A stretch of 64,000 nucleotides of DNA, from the NCBI RefSeq assembly GCF_008000755.1, contig NZ_CP041690.1, forward strand, positions 3,700,501 through 3,764,500, given 5' to 3'. The notes beneath the pieces were generated by a model. The model saw only the letters and a list, made by a program, of their open reading frames with translations, did not search any database and had not been told where the DNA came from. Both the position numbers and the translations under genes were made by a program. The stretch is from Youhaiella tibetensis. Lineage in GTDB: Bacteria > Pseudomonadota > Alphaproteobacteria > Rhizobiales > Devosiaceae. Every line of letters begins with the position of its first letter. Positions within the stretch are counted from its first letter, which is position 1. Shown piece by piece: positions 7,758 through 18,002 of this stretch.

Positions 7758-8120
7758 TCAGCCCTTCTTCTTGTACATTGCCAGCATGCGCTGGGTGACG
7801 AGGAACCCACCGAAGATGTTCACGCTCGCAAAGACGAGGGCGATGAACCCGAAGACCTTCGAAATCCAGCTCGCATCCGAAGCGAGCTGCACGCCGACGG
7901 CGAGAAGGGCGCCAACCACGATCACCGAGGAAATGGCGTTGGTCACGCTCATGAGCGGGGTGTGGAGAGCCGGAGTCACCGACCAGACCACGTAATAGCC
8001 CACGAAAATCGCGAGCACGAAGATCGAAAGCCGGAAGATGAAGGGGTCGATCGCCCCGCCGGTGGCAGCGCTCGCGGCAGCAGCGGCCGCATCGGCCACG
8101 TTTTGTGCGGTCTGTTCCAT
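7758..8120 (-). CDS. pntAB: NAD(P) transhydrogenase subunit alpha part 2 (dIIa)
   Basis: This 120-residue membrane subunit has an Ala-rich N-terminus and then three to four helices ([63 protein letters not shown]). It corresponds to the membrane part fused to the C-terminus of PntA in E. coli and separate in Rhodospirillum-type enzymes. Its ATG directly follows the TAA of pntAA with no intervening base, so the two genes are in the same reading phase. It forms the proton channel with PntB. Confidence 0.95.
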   Translation of the reverse strand: MEQTAQNVADAAAAAASAATGGAIDPFIFRLSIFVLAIFVGYYVVWSVTPALHTPLMSVTNAISSVIVVGALLAVGVQLASDASWISKVFGFIALVFASVNIFGGFLVTQRMLAMYKKKG

Positions 8121-9542
<1,422 letters not shown>

Positions 9543-9662
9543 GGGATTTACCTCAATGGACCCCGGCACCGCGACTGCGGTGCCGATGCTCTTTCAAACA
9601 CGAAAGGACGCGAGTCGGCGCTGACAGCGCTCCCCCCTCTGCCCAAACCCGTCAAGGGACAA

Positions 9663-9696
9663 TACAAAAAAAGTGGCCCGGCACAAGGCCGGGCCA
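9663..9696 (-). terminator. Rho-independent terminator after oxidase subunit IV gene
   Basis: TGGCCCGGC (9674-9682) pairs perfectly with GCCGGGCCA (9688-9696) around ACAAG. On the minus strand the stem runs into a CTTTTTTTT tract. It separates the oxidase gene from pntAA, so pntAA should have its own promoter between 9542 and 9660. Confidence 0.92.
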
Positions 9697-9721
9697 TTGA
9701 TACTTTTGCCGCAGTATAGCG

Positions 9722-9964
9722 TCAGCGTCGGCGCGCCAGGATATTGACCAGCGGCGGAGCGATGATTGCCGCGAAGATCAAAACGCCACCGAAAAGCGGC
9801 TGACCGCCCTGGATGATGAAGAACAGGCCCACCATCAGGATCACAAGACCCAGGATCGACAGCTTCAACAGCTCGACAAAGCCGTGGTAAGTACGCTCGT
9901 GCTCAGCGTAATCCATTGCGGGGATGTCGGACGGGGCGCCGGCAGTGACGGGTTTCTTGGCCAT
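9722..9964 (-). CDS. aa3-type cytochrome c oxidase subunit IV family protein
   Basis: This 80-residue protein has the family hallmark MDYAEHERTYHGFVELLKLSILGLV followed by two membrane helices. Bacterial subunit IV of aa3 oxidases is a small accessory chain found mainly in alphaproteobacteria, often encoded away from the main cox operon, as here. The start is the ATG at 9964 (MAKKPVTAG); the longer in-frame reading overlaps the oligoendopeptidase gene. It follows pepF by 32 bases on the same strand and is closed by a terminator. Whether it assembles into the oxidase cannot be judged from sequence. Confidence 0.85.
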   Translation of the reverse strand: MAKKPVTAGAPSDIPAMDYAEHERTYHGFVELLKLSILGLVILMVGLFFIIQGGQPLFGGVLIFAAIIAPPLVNILARRR

Positions 9965-9996
9965 CGGTTTCCTCAAACAGGCTCGATCAAAATACG

Positions 9997-11823
9997 TTAG
10001 TTGGGGTCCGTCGCCTCGAGCTCGTCGATGAGCCTTTCGATCATCGAAAGCCCCAGCGACCAAAACTTGGGATCCTTGGCATCCAGGCCGAACGGCGCGA
10101 GCAGTTCGGAATGATGCTTGGAGCCCCCAGCCTTGAGCAGCTCGAAATAGCGCTCGGCAAACCCCTCGCTGGACTTCTCATACTGTGCGTAGAGCGAGTT
10201 CACAAGGCAGTCCCCGAATGCATAGGCATAGACGTAGAAGGGGGAGTGGATGAAATGGGGGATATAGGCCCAGAAGATGTCGTATCCTTCATTGAGAAGG
10301 ATGCCGTCCCCAAGGCTCTCGCGGCTGACTTCGAGCCACATTTCATTGATTTCATCGGTCCTTAGCTCGCCCTGTCGCCGGGCGGTGTGGACCTTGCGCT
10401 CGAAGGTGTAAAAGGCAATTTGCCGCACCACGGTGTTGAGCATGTCCTCCACCTTGGAGGAGAGCAGCGCGAACCGGTGGCGCGGATCGGTGGTCGCATC
10501 GAGCAGCGAGCGGAAGGTGAGCATCTCGCCGAAAACCGAGGCGGTTTCAGCGAGCGTGAGCGGGGTCGGTGCCATCAGCGCCCCCTGCGGAGCCGCCAGC
10601 CGCTGGTGCACGCCGTGCCCGAGTTCGTGGGCCAGCGTCATCACGTCCCGGGCGCGTCCGAGATAGTTGAGCATGAGATAGGGGTGGGCGCTGGGCACGG
10701 TCGGATGCGCGAAGGCACCGGGCGCCTTGCCGTCCTTGACCGGCGCATCGATCCAACCGCTCTCGAAGAACGGCTGGGCTACCTCGACCAGCTTGGGCGA
10801 GAACTTCCCATAGGCTTCCAACACGGTGGTCTTGGCCGTCTCCCAATCGAAGATGCGGTCATCGGCATTGGGGAGCGGCGCGTTGCGGTCCCAGGAATTG
10901 AGCTTGTCCTTGCCGAACCAGCGGGCCTTCATCTTGTAGTAGCGGTGCGACAGCCGCGGATAGGCCTCGCGCACCGCCTTTTCGAGCGCGTCGACCACTT
11001 CGCGCTCCACCGAATTGGCCAGGTGCCGGCTATCGGCGATGTCCTGGTAGCCGCGCCAGCGGTCCGAGATTTCCTTGTCCTTGGCCAGCACGTTGGTGAT
11101 GTGGGTGAAGAGCCGCTCGTTCTGGTGAAGGGTCCTGGAAAGCGCGTTAAAGGCCGCCTCGCGCTTCTTCTCGTCCTTCTCGGAAAGCAGGTGCAGCGTG
11201 GCTTCCAGCCCCAGCGTCTCGCCGTCGACCTCGAACTTGAGGCTGGCCATCGTCTCGTCGAACAGGCGGTTCCACGCCGAGAACGCAGTGACCGACTTGT
11301 CGTGGAACACTTCCTCGACCCGGTCCTCGAGCTGGTAGGGCTTGGCCTTGCGCAGTTCGGCGAACCACGGGCGGTAATGGGCCAGGTTCGCATCCTTGGC
11401 GAACGCGGCCTCGAGCACACCATCCTCGATCCGGTTGAGCTCGAGTTCGAAGAACAGCACGCGCGTCGAGAGCGTAGTGAGGGCCTCGTTCATGTCGCCC
11501 AGGAACTTGGCGCGATCGGGGTCCTGGGTGTTCTGCGCATATTGCAGGAACGCGAACGAGCCGATGCGGCCCGAAAGGTCGGCCAGCGCCTCGCTGCGCT
11601 TGACCGCTTCGACCAGGCCACCATTGCGCGCGAGCTCGTCGAGCTTGCCCTTGTAGGCGGCCTCGAAGGCTTCGGCCTCGCGGCGGGCCTTGTCGAGGTC
11701 GGACTTGAGCTCCTGGGACTCGCGCCCCGGATAGAGATCGGTGAGGTCCCATTCGGGCATCGCGCCGAGCTGGTTGTGACCCTTCTGGCTCGTGGCTTCG
11801 GTGGCGCGCGGCAGATCGGTCAT
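9997..11823 (-). CDS. pepF: M3 family oligoendopeptidase F
   Basis: This 608-residue cytoplasmic zinc metallopeptidase belongs to the PepF/M3B family, which cleaves short peptides. The catalytic motif HELGHGVHQ follows ARDVMTLA, and the family motif YVYAYAFGDCLVNSLY lies near the C-terminus. The first 300 residues are the helical lid (TEEWDLTDLYPG-like opening, seen here as PEWDLTDLYPG). A GGAGA site precedes the ATG at 11823. The small oxidase subunit gene follows on the same strand. Peptide scavenging would fit the oppABCDF transporter about 4 kb away, but nothing shows co-regulation. Confidence 0.95.
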   Translation of the reverse strand: MTDLPRATEATSQKGHNQLGAMPEWDLTDLYPGRESQELKSDLDKARREAEAFEAAYKGKLDELARNGGLVEAVKRSEALADLSGRIGSFAFLQYAQNTQDPDRAKFLGDMNEALTTLSTRVLFFELELNRIEDGVLEAAFAKDANLAHYRPWFAELRKAKPYQLEDRVEEVFHDKSVTAFSAWNRLFDETMASLKFEVDGETLGLEATLHLLSEKDEKKREAAFNALSRTLHQNERLFTHITNVLAKDKEISDRWRGYQDIADSRHLANSVEREVVDALEKAVREAYPRLSHRYYKMKARWFGKDKLNSWDRNAPLPNADDRIFDWETAKTTVLEAYGKFSPKLVEVAQPFFESGWIDAPVKDGKAPGAFAHPTVPSAHPYLMLNYLGRARDVMTLAHELGHGVHQRLAAPQGALMAPTPLTLAETASVFGEMLTFRSLLDATTDPRHRFALLSSKVEDMLNTVVRQIAFYTFERKVHTARRQGELRTDEINEMWLEVSRESLGDGILLNEGYDIFWAYIPHFIHSPFYVYAYAFGDCLVNSLYAQYEKSSEGFAERYFELLKAGGSKHHSELLAPFGLDAKDPKFWSLGLSMIERLIDELEATDPN

Positions 11824-11996
11824 GGCAAGTCTCCGAGAAAGGCAATCGAGGCGCGGACCTTACCGAGCCGCCGCCGCGCTGCCAAGCGCCCGCTCGCCGC
11901 CCCGCAACGTGATTAAAGCCCTCTTAACTCCCCCACCCTAACCTGCACCAAAACGGCACAGCGCGATTCGAGCGCGCTGGCCAGGCAAGGATTTGC

Positions 11997-13481
11997 ATGA
12001 CGCGCGTTCTGATAGTTGATGACGATCCGGTGCAGTTGCGCCTAACGTCCGAAGTGGCCAAGCGGGCCGGTTTCACCCCCCTCACCGCCACCGGCGGCAA
12101 GGAGGCGCTGGCGCTGCTGCGCGAAGATTCCGGTATCGGGGCGATGGTGCTGGACCTGGTCATGCCCGATCTCGACGGCATGGCGGTGATGGAAGCCATG
12201 AAGCGAGACGGCCTGACGACGCCAGTGATCGTGCAGACCGCCAGCTCCTCGCTCGAAACCGTGGTAACCGCCATGCGCCAGGGCGCGGCGGATTTCTTCG
12301 TCAAACCTGTGGCCCCCGAGCGCCTCATCATCTCGCTGCGCAATGCCCTGAAGCTCGATGCGCTCGAAACCCTGGTGCGCACCGAGCGCTCGAGGCGCGC
12401 CGGCACCTTCTCGGTCTCCGATATCGTCACCCGCAGTCCCGCCATGGACCGGGTGATCGGGCTCATCCGCAAGGCCGCCAAGAGCACCATTCCCGTGCTG
12501 ATCGAGGGCGAGACAGGAACCGGCAAGGAACTGGTGGCGCGCGCCATCCAGGGCATGAGCGACCGCGCCGGCAAACCTTTCGTCACCGTCAATTGCGGGG
12601 CGATCCCGCCCAACCTCGTCGAATCCACCCTTTTCGGCCACCGCAAGGGCGCCTTCACCGGCGCCACCGCCGACCACGAGGGCAAGTTCGCCGAAGCCCA
12701 TGGCGGCACCCTGTTTCTCGATGAAGTGGGCGAATTGCCGCTCGATACGCAGGTGAGGCTCCTGCGCGCCATCCAGCACGGGGAGATCGAGCCCGTCGGC
12801 GCGAGCAAGGCCGAGAAGGTCAATGTGCGCGTGATCTCCGCGACCAACCGGCGCCTGCTGAACCTGGCCAAGACCGGCGCCTTCCGCGAAGACCTCTTCT
12901 ACCGGCTCAACGTCTTCCCGATCTACGTGCCGCCCCTGCGCGAGCGGCCCGAGGATGTCCAGGCGCTGGTTGCCCATTTCATCGCGCGGCTTGCCGCCGA
13001 AGCCGGGCGGCGCGTGGTGGGCATCAGTCCGCCGGCGCTCGACCTGCTGCAGCGCTATGACTGGCCGGGCAATATCCGCCAGCTCGAAAACGCGGTCTAC
13101 CGCGCCATCGTGCTCTCGGACGGTGCCTACCTCGAAACCCCCGATTTTCCGCAGATCGTGGCACAGACGGCCGGGCGCGAACAGGCGGCACGCGCCGCCA
13201 TCGCCTCCCCGGTACCACCCGCCCCCATTCATATCGACCAGGCCCCCGCTCCGCGCCCGGCCGAACCGCCGGTCGGCGCCGCTGCCGACCGTTTCCTGGG
13301 CGAGGACGGCGAAGTTGCCGCCATGGCCGACGTCGAGCGCGCCCTCATCGTCTTCGCCCTCCAGCATTATTCCGGCCGCATGTCGCGCGTGGCCCGAGCC
13401 CTCGGCATCGGCCGGTCGACGCTTTATCGTAAGCTCAAGGACTATGGGTTGGAGGGAGAGGCCGAGAGCGACGCGGCCTAA
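11997..13481 (+). CDS. Sigma-54-dependent response regulator (NtrC family)
   Basis: This 494-residue activator has three domains: receiver (1-120, acidic D8-D10, phosphoacceptor D53 in MVLDLVMPDLDG, K in FVKPV); AAA+ domain (about 145-385) with Walker A GETGTGKE, the sigma-54 contact loop GAFTGA and LFLDEVGELP; and a C-terminal Fis-type helix-turn-helix (MSRVARALGIGRSTLYRKLKDYG). A Pro/Ala-rich linker separates the last two. All residues for phosphorylation and sigma-54 contact are present. No histidine kinase lies beside it, so it is an orphan regulator here. The target genes are not visible. Confidence 0.95.
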   Translation: MTRVLIVDDDPVQLRLTSEVAKRAGFTPLTATGGKEALALLREDSGIGAMVLDLVMPDLDGMAVMEAMKRDGLTTPVIVQTASSSLETVVTAMRQGAADFFVKPVAPERLIISLRNALKLDALETLVRTERSRRAGTFSVSDIVTRSPAMDRVIGLIRKAAKSTIPVLIEGETGTGKELVARAIQGMSDRAGKPFVTVNCGAIPPNLVESTLFGHRKGAFTGATADHEGKFAEAHGGTLFLDEVGELPLDTQVRLLRAIQHGEIEPVGASKAEKVNVRVISATNRRLLNLAKTGAFREDLFYRLNVFPIYVPPLRERPEDVQALVAHFIARLAAEAGRRVVGISPPALDLLQRYDWPGNIRQLENAVYRAIVLSDGAYLETPDFPQIVAQTAGREQAARAAIASPVPPAPIHIDQAPAPRPAEPPVGAAADRFLGEDGEVAAMADVERALIVFALQHYSGRMSRVARALGIGRSTLYRKLKDYGLEGEAESDAA

Positions 13482-13538
13482 GGCCAGGCTTTCCGCCGAC
13501 GCGCGTGCCCTGTCGCGCCCCCGAAGTTCGCACCACCC

Positions 13539-13560
13539 TTCCCCGGCCGCAGAGCCGGGG
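13539..13560. repeat. Intergenic repeat, family B copy 1
   Basis: TTCCCCGGCCGCAGAGCC (13539-13556) is present again, inverted, at 61287-61304. In this copy CCCCGGC and GCCGGGG (13541-13560) form a hairpin 60 bases downstream of the regulator gene, without a T tract. Confidence 0.6.
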
Positions 13561-13653
13561 CACATGGATGGCTCCCGCTGGTGAGAGGCGCAACAGGCCC
13601 GGTCTTAGCCGGGAATGCGCAATGGTGAAGGTGGGTTCACGCGAGGAACGGCC

Positions 13654-14073
13654 CTAGCGCTTTTCGCTCCAAGCCTCGAGCAGCGCCTTGAGGGTAAGGA
13701 GGTCCGTGTGCACCCATTCGACTTCGGATTCGAGTTGCTGGTCGCTCACTCCGGGTCGCTGGAAATAGGTGAACTGCAGGTCGCATCCGGACTGGTTGGC
13801 GAAGACGCGCAGCGGCACCAGCAGCGGCTCTTCGCCCGGACGGCTCACCTCGTAGTCGAGGACACCGAACTCGTTGCGCGGGCAGAAGCGGATGGTCAGC
13901 GGCCCGCGCGGATCAAGCGGCGCTGCCGCAGTCCACGCGCGCTCGCCCACCGGCTTGAAGGTCGGCCCGAGGGCCGGGGTCCAGCTGGGCATGTTCGCCG
14001 GCTCACTGAGATAGGCATACACATCCGCCACCGGCCGGTCGATCGATACCGTAATCGTCCTGCTTTTGAGCAT
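13654..14073 (-). CDS. SRPBCC-family protein (polyketide cyclase/dehydrase-like)
   Basis: This 139-residue protein has the START-like beta-grip pattern: an N-terminal strand ITVSIDRPVADVYAYLSEPANMPSWTPAL, beta strands through the middle (LTIRFCPRNEFGVLDYEVSR), and a long C-terminal helix (HTDLLTLKALLEAW). The opening motif is typical of polyketide_cyc2 proteins, small lipid- or hydrophobic-ligand-binding proteins of diverse function. It is a single gene between a sigma-54 regulator and rpmJ and belongs to no evident operon. The ligand is unknown. Confidence 0.8.
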   Translation of the reverse strand: MLKSRTITVSIDRPVADVYAYLSEPANMPSWTPALGPTFKPVGERAWTAAAPLDPRGPLTIRFCPRNEFGVLDYEVSRPGEEPLLVPLRVFANQSGCDLQFTYFQRPGVSDQQLESEVEWVHTDLLTLKALLEAWSEKR

Positions 14074-14140
14074 TCTTTGCCTCCCGCGTCAGCTAAGTGG
14101 CGGGAGAATATTAAGAAGGGCGGCCGGCAAATGTCTAAAA

Positions 14141-14170
14141 TTATAATAAAAAGGCCCGCTTTCGCGGGCC
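14141..14170 (-). terminator. Rho-independent terminator of rpmJ
   Basis: GGCCCGC (14153-14159) pairs with GCGGGCC (14164-14170) around a four-base loop. On the minus strand the stem runs into TTTTTATTATAATTTT. It lies about 30 bases after the rpmJ stop. Confidence 0.88.
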
Positions 14171-14198
14171 CTTCGTAGTCTGCAACCTGGGACGGCGC

Positions 14199-14324
14199 TT
14201 AGCCCTGGCGGGCCTTGTAGCGCTTGTCGACCTTGTTGATGATGTAGACACGGCCGCGGCGGCGGACGAGCTTGTTGGCGCGGTGGCGACCCATCAGCGC
14301 CTTGAGCGAATTGGCGACTTTCAT
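14199..14324 (-). CDS. rpmJ: 50S ribosomal protein L36, zinc-free (YkgO-like) form
   Basis: This 41-residue gene reads [18 protein letters not shown], then VVRRRG-like [12 protein letters not shown], and ends KARQG. These are the features of bacterial L36, which docks on 23S rRNA in the 50S subunit. The Cys/His zinc ligands of the C+ form are missing, so this is the zinc-independent paralogue type common as the only copy in alphaproteobacteria. A GAGG site lies eight bases before the ATG at 14324. The gene stands alone and is followed by a terminator. Confidence 0.95.
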   Translation of the reverse strand: MKVANSLKALMGRHRANKLVRRRGRVYIINKVDKRYKARQG

Positions 14325-14519
14325 CTTTTGACCTCGATCATACGAAAAAGAGGCGCCAAGCGCCCTTTGAGTTGGGCGTTTACATAGGGGCTTTGGTTTT
14401 GCCTGTCAACGCGCCAGCGCCGGTTTTGCGTCACAACGCGCCGTTAACCGGCGGGATAGCTTCGTGCGTTAGGATCGGGGGTTCTACTACCTGAAAAGTG
14501 GACACCCAAGAGATCGCGT

Positions 14520-15005
14520 ATGGCCTCCCCCGATTTAGCCGACCTTTCCGTGCTCGTGGCCGAATCCAACATGCAGATGGCTGACCTGGTCAGCCAGATG
14601 CTGCGCGGATTGGGCGTGCGCAAGATCCAGGTCGCCACCGACGCCGTTGCCGCATCGAGCATCCTGCGCCGGGGCGGCATCGACGTGCTCATGATCGATG
14701 ACGCCCTTTCGGGCCTCAACGGCACCACCTTCACCCGCCGCCTCCGGCGGAGCGACGACGAGAATAGCCGCCATGTGGCGGTCTTGATGATGTCGTCCCA
14801 GCCCAGCGCCGCTTCCATCACCCTGGCGCGCGACGCGGGCATCACAGAGTTCCTGCGCCGCCCGTTCTCGGCGGCCCAGATCGGAGAAAAGCTCGGCGCG
14901 ATCGTTTCGGCGCCGCGCCCTTTCATCGACACCGCAGGCTACGCCGGCCCCGATCGCCGCCGCCGGAAGGCCGGCGTCGGTGGGGACGAACGCCGGAGCC
15001 TCTGA
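14520..15005 (+). CDS. Receiver-only response regulator with non-canonical pocket
   Basis: This 161-residue protein is a single CheY-like receiver with a basic C-terminal tail (YAGPDRRRRK). The fold pattern is clear (LSVLVAESNMQMADLVSQML; IDVLMIDDALSGLNG; RHVAVLMMSSQ; GITEFLRRPFS). The phosphoacceptor is probably Asp60. The acidic pair near residue 15 is reduced to a single Glu, and the conserved Lys before Pro is Arg. It may therefore be phosphorylated poorly or act as a constitutive adaptor. No output domain is present and no kinase lies beside it. The ATG at 14520 has only a weak purine stretch upstream. Confidence 0.82.
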   Translation: MASPDLADLSVLVAESNMQMADLVSQMLRGLGVRKIQVATDAVAASSILRRGGIDVLMIDDALSGLNGTTFTRRLRRSDDENSRHVAVLMMSSQPSAASITLARDAGITEFLRRPFSAAQIGEKLGAIVSAPRPFIDTAGYAGPDRRRRKAGVGGDERRSL

Positions 15006-15047
15006 GGCAAGGGCATTGCTCCTTGCTTAAGTCGTGCCCCTTCTGTC

Positions 15048-15066
15048 CCTCCCCGCAAAGGGGAGG
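15048..15066. repeat. Intergenic hairpin repeat, family A copy 2
   Basis: CCTCCCC, loop GCAAA, GGGGAGG lie between the receiver gene and oppF, followed by AGGCAAGGGGTTG. It matches the copy at 36885-36902 in stem, loop and right flank. Confidence 0.65.
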
Positions 15067-15097
15067 AGGCAAGGGGTTGAAGCTGGCCGCACCGAGG

Positions 15098-16102
15098 CTA
15101 GACCGCGGGAATCGGCTCTTCGAGGTCGAGGTCGCGCCAGCGATGGCAGGCCACCAGTCGGTCGCCCGCCAGCACTTCGAGCGCTGGGCGCACTTCGGCG
15201 CAGATCGGCTTGGCAAAACGGCAGCGCGTCCGGAAGGTGCAACCCGAGGGCGGGTTGATCGGAGAAGGAATCTCCCCGCGCAGCGCGTCGATATTGCGCT
15301 CGCGCGCCAGCCGCGGATCGGGAATCGGCACCGCCGTGAGCAGGGCCCGCGTGTAGGGATGCTTGGGGTCGGTATAGATGTCGTCCCCGCCCGCCAGTTC
15401 CACGATACGACCGAGGTAAAGCACCAGGATTCGGTCCGACACGTGCCGCACCACCGAAAGGTTGTGCGAGATGAACACCAGCGTCAGCCCGAACTCGTCC
15501 TTGAGCTCGGTGAGGAGGTTGAGGATCTGCGCCTGGATCGAGACGTCGAGGGCCGATACCGGCTCGTCGCACACGATGAGCTTGGGCTCGGTTATCAGCG
15601 CCCGGGCGATGCCGATGCGCTGCGCCTGGCCGCCCGAAAATTCGTGCGGATAGCGGTTGATCATCTCGGGGAGCAGGCCCACGGCCTCCATCATCTTGAT
15701 GACCTTGGCCCGCCGCCCGGCCTTGTCGAGCTCGGGCATCAGCGTGCGCAGGGGGTCGCCGATGATCTCGCCCACGGTCATACGCGGATTGAGCGAGGCC
15801 AGCGGATCCTGGAAGATGATCTGGAGGTCCCGCCGCTTGCGGCGCATTTCCTCGTCCGGCAGCTTGGTCAGATCCTGGCCCAGCCAAAGCACCTTGCCCT
15901 GGTCGGGCGAGAGCAGTTGCAGGATGCAGCGGCCCAGCGTCGACTTGCCGCTGCCGCTTTCCCCCACGATACCCAGCGTCTCGCCCTTCTTGACCGAGAA
16001 CGAGATGTCCTCGAGCGCAGTAAGCGTCAGCGGGCGGCCGAACAGGCCATTGGCGATGGAAAAGGTCTTCTTGAGACCATCGATGCGCAGGAGTTCGGTC
16101 AT
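15098..16102 (-). CDS. oppF: Oligopeptide ABC transporter ATPase OppF
   Basis: This 334-residue ATPase has Walker A GESGSGKST, a Q loop (IFQDPLASLNPRM), signature FSGGQAQRIGIARAL and Walker B KLIVCDEPVSALD. The C-terminal oligopeptide extension contains the Cys-rich CTFRTRCRFAKPIC region that binds a cluster in Opp/Dpp ATPases. It powers peptide uptake with OppD at the inner membrane. Its ATG overlaps the oppD TGA (ATGA). It is the last gene of the operon. Confidence 0.93.
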   Translation of the reverse strand: MTELLRIDGLKKTFSIANGLFGRPLTLTALEDISFSVKKGETLGIVGESGSGKSTLGRCILQLLSPDQGKVLWLGQDLTKLPDEEMRRKRRDLQIIFQDPLASLNPRMTVGEIIGDPLRTLMPELDKAGRRAKVIKMMEAVGLLPEMINRYPHEFSGGQAQRIGIARALITEPKLIVCDEPVSALDVSIQAQILNLLTELKDEFGLTLVFISHNLSVVRHVSDRILVLYLGRIVELAGGDDIYTDPKHPYTRALLTAVPIPDPRLARERNIDALRGEIPSPINPPSGCTFRTRCRFAKPICAEVRPALEVLAGDRLVACHRWRDLDLEEPIPAV

Positions 16103-17088
16103 GCGACGTGCTCCGATACCCGTAGTGGCCCCTGGTAGAAGCAGGCGCGCTCGCGCCCGCCCTCATCGGCCACCAGAGGCGGCCGGCGTTCGAGGCATTC
16201 GGCGAAGCGGAACGAGCAGCGCGGATTGAAGGCACAGCCCTTGGGCAGATGCTCCAGGCTCGGCGGCAGCCCCTCGATGGGGCTGAGCTTGTGCGTACGG
16301 CGCTCGATGTGCGGCGTCGAGGCGAGGAGGCCGAACGTGTAGGGATGGCGCGGATCGTAGAACAACGTTTCGGTATCGCCCTTCTCGATGCAGCGCCCGC
16401 CATACATCACCATCACCTTGTCAGCCACGCCCGCCACCACGCCCAGATCGTGCGTGATGAGGACGAGGGCGGTGCCGAACTCGCTGGTGAGGTTGCTGAA
16501 GAGCTCGAGCATCTGGGCCTGGACGGTGACGTCGAGCGCCGTCGTCGGCTCGTCCGCGATCAGGATCTTGGGCTTGCACAGGAGCGCCATGGCGATCATG
16601 ACGCGCTGACGCATGCCGCCCGAAAGCGCGTGTGGGTAGGCCTCGGCCCGCTTGGCCGGTTCGGGAATGCCGACACGTTCAAGCATTTCGATGGCGGCTC
16701 GCACCGCCTTGCCCTTGTCGTACCCCTGATGCTTGACCAGCACCTCGGCGAGCTGCGTCTTGATCTTGAGGCTCGGATTGAGCGAGGTCATCGGATCTTG
16801 GAAGATCATGGCGATGTCACGCCCGCGATAGACGTCGAGCTGGTCTGGGGAGAGCCCGACCAAGTTGACGTCCCCGAGCATGGCCTTGCCGCTGGCGCGG
16901 CCATTCTTGGCCAGCAGTCCCATGATCGAGAGGAACGCCTGGCTCTTGCCCGATCCGCTTTCGCCCACCACGGCGAGAGTCTCGCCCTGGTGGAGGGTGA
17001 AGTTGAGATCGGAAACGGCGGTCACTTCGCTCTCGTGGAGGGCGAACTTGACCGAGAGGTCTTGGACCTTGAGTACCTCTGTCATCAT
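16099..17088 (-). CDS. oppD: Oligopeptide ABC transporter ATPase OppD
   Basis: This 329-residue ATPase has Walker A GESGSGKSQ, Q loop IFQDPMTSLNPSL, signature LSGGMRQRVMIAMAL and Walker B KILIADEPTTALD, plus the C-terminal oligopeptide motif LPKGCAFNPRCSFRFAEC. The start is one of two tandem ATGs at 17088 and 17085; the first overlaps the oppC TGA in an ATGA junction and is preferred. Upstream in-frame codons belong to a shadow of oppC. It pairs with OppF. Confidence 0.93.
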   Translation of the reverse strand: MMTEVLKVQDLSVKFALHESEVTAVSDLNFTLHQGETLAVVGESGSGKSQAFLSIMGLLAKNGRASGKAMLGDVNLVGLSPDQLDVYRGRDIAMIFQDPMTSLNPSLKIKTQLAEVLVKHQGYDKGKAVRAAIEMLERVGIPEPAKRAEAYPHALSGGMRQRVMIAMALLCKPKILIADEPTTALDVTVQAQMLELFSNLTSEFGTALVLITHDLGVVAGVADKVMVMYGGRCIEKGDTETLFYDPRHPYTFGLLASTPHIERRTHKLSPIEGLPPSLEHLPKGCAFNPRCSFRFAECLERRPPLVADEGGRERACFYQGPLRVSEHVA

Positions 17089-18002
17089 CTGTCCTTTGGA
17101 TCGAGCGCGTCGCGCAGGCCGTCGCCGAGATAGGAGAGGCAGAGCAGCATGAGCACGAGGAAGATGGCCGGCGAGAACAGCATCCACGGGAGCTGCTCGA
17201 CGACCGGTGCGCCGAAGGAAATGAGCGTGCCGAGCGAGGTCAGCGGCTCCTGAACGCCAAGCCCGAGATAGGAGAGGAAGCTCTCGGTGATGATTATCTC
17301 GGGAATGGTGAGGGTGGCGTAGATGACCACGGGGCCGGTGAGATTGGGCACGATGTGGCGCATGATGATGGTGAAGGGCTTGGCACCCCCTGCCCGAGCC
17401 GCCTCGACGAACTCGCGCTCCTTGAGCGAGAGCGTCTGGCCACGCACGATGCGGGCCATGGTCAGCCACTCGAGACACCCGATTCCCACGAAGAGCAGGA
17501 TCGGATTGCGCCCGAACATCACCACTAGGATGATGACGAAGAGGATGTAGGGCAGCGCGTACATGATATCGACGAAGCGCATCATGATCGTGTCGATGCG
17601 ACCGCCGAAATAGCCCGCGATTGCCCCGTAAACGATGCCGATCACCACCGAGACGAACGTGGCTACGAACGCCACGATCAGTGACATCTGCGTGCCCTGG
17701 AGCGTGCGCGCCAGCATGTCGCGCCCGTTCTGGTCGGTGCCGAAATAATGGCCCTTGGAGAAATCGGGCGGCTTGCGGATGGCAGACCAGTCGATCTCGT
17801 CGAGCTTCCAGGGCAGGAAGAACGGCCCGATGAAGGCGATGAGCACGATCGCGGCTAGGATGAAGATCGAGGCGACGGCAGCCTTATTGGCGTAGAGCCG
17901 GCGCAGCGCGTCCTGGGTCAGCGAGCGCCCCTTGGGCGCGTCGGTCGCCAGGGCCGCGGCGTAGTCGGTGAGGACGGCGTCCTTTCCAGTAATCCCGGCC
18001 AT
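17085..18002 (-). CDS. oppC: Oligopeptide ABC transporter permease OppC
   Basis: This 305-residue inner-membrane permease has a cytoplasmic N-terminus, a first helix (VASIFILAAIVLIAFIGPFF), a periplasmic loop and five further helices. The binding-protein-dependent transport loop EFVEAARAGGAKPFTIIMRHIVPN is the EAA motif that docks on the ATPases. The ATG at 18002 overlaps the oppB stop by four bases; the ten-residue longer reading is unlikely. It acts with OppB as the channel. Confidence 0.94.
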   Translation of the reverse strand: MAGITGKDAVLTDYAAALATDAPKGRSLTQDALRRLYANKAAVASIFILAAIVLIAFIGPFFLPWKLDEIDWSAIRKPPDFSKGHYFGTDQNGRDMLARTLQGTQMSLIVAFVATFVSVVIGIVYGAIAGYFGGRIDTIMMRFVDIMYALPYILFVIILVVMFGRNPILLFVGIGCLEWLTMARIVRGQTLSLKEREFVEAARAGGAKPFTIIMRHIVPNLTGPVVIYATLTIPEIIITESFLSYLGLGVQEPLTSLGTLISFGAPVVEQLPWMLFSPAIFLVLMLLCLSYLGDGLRDALDPKDR

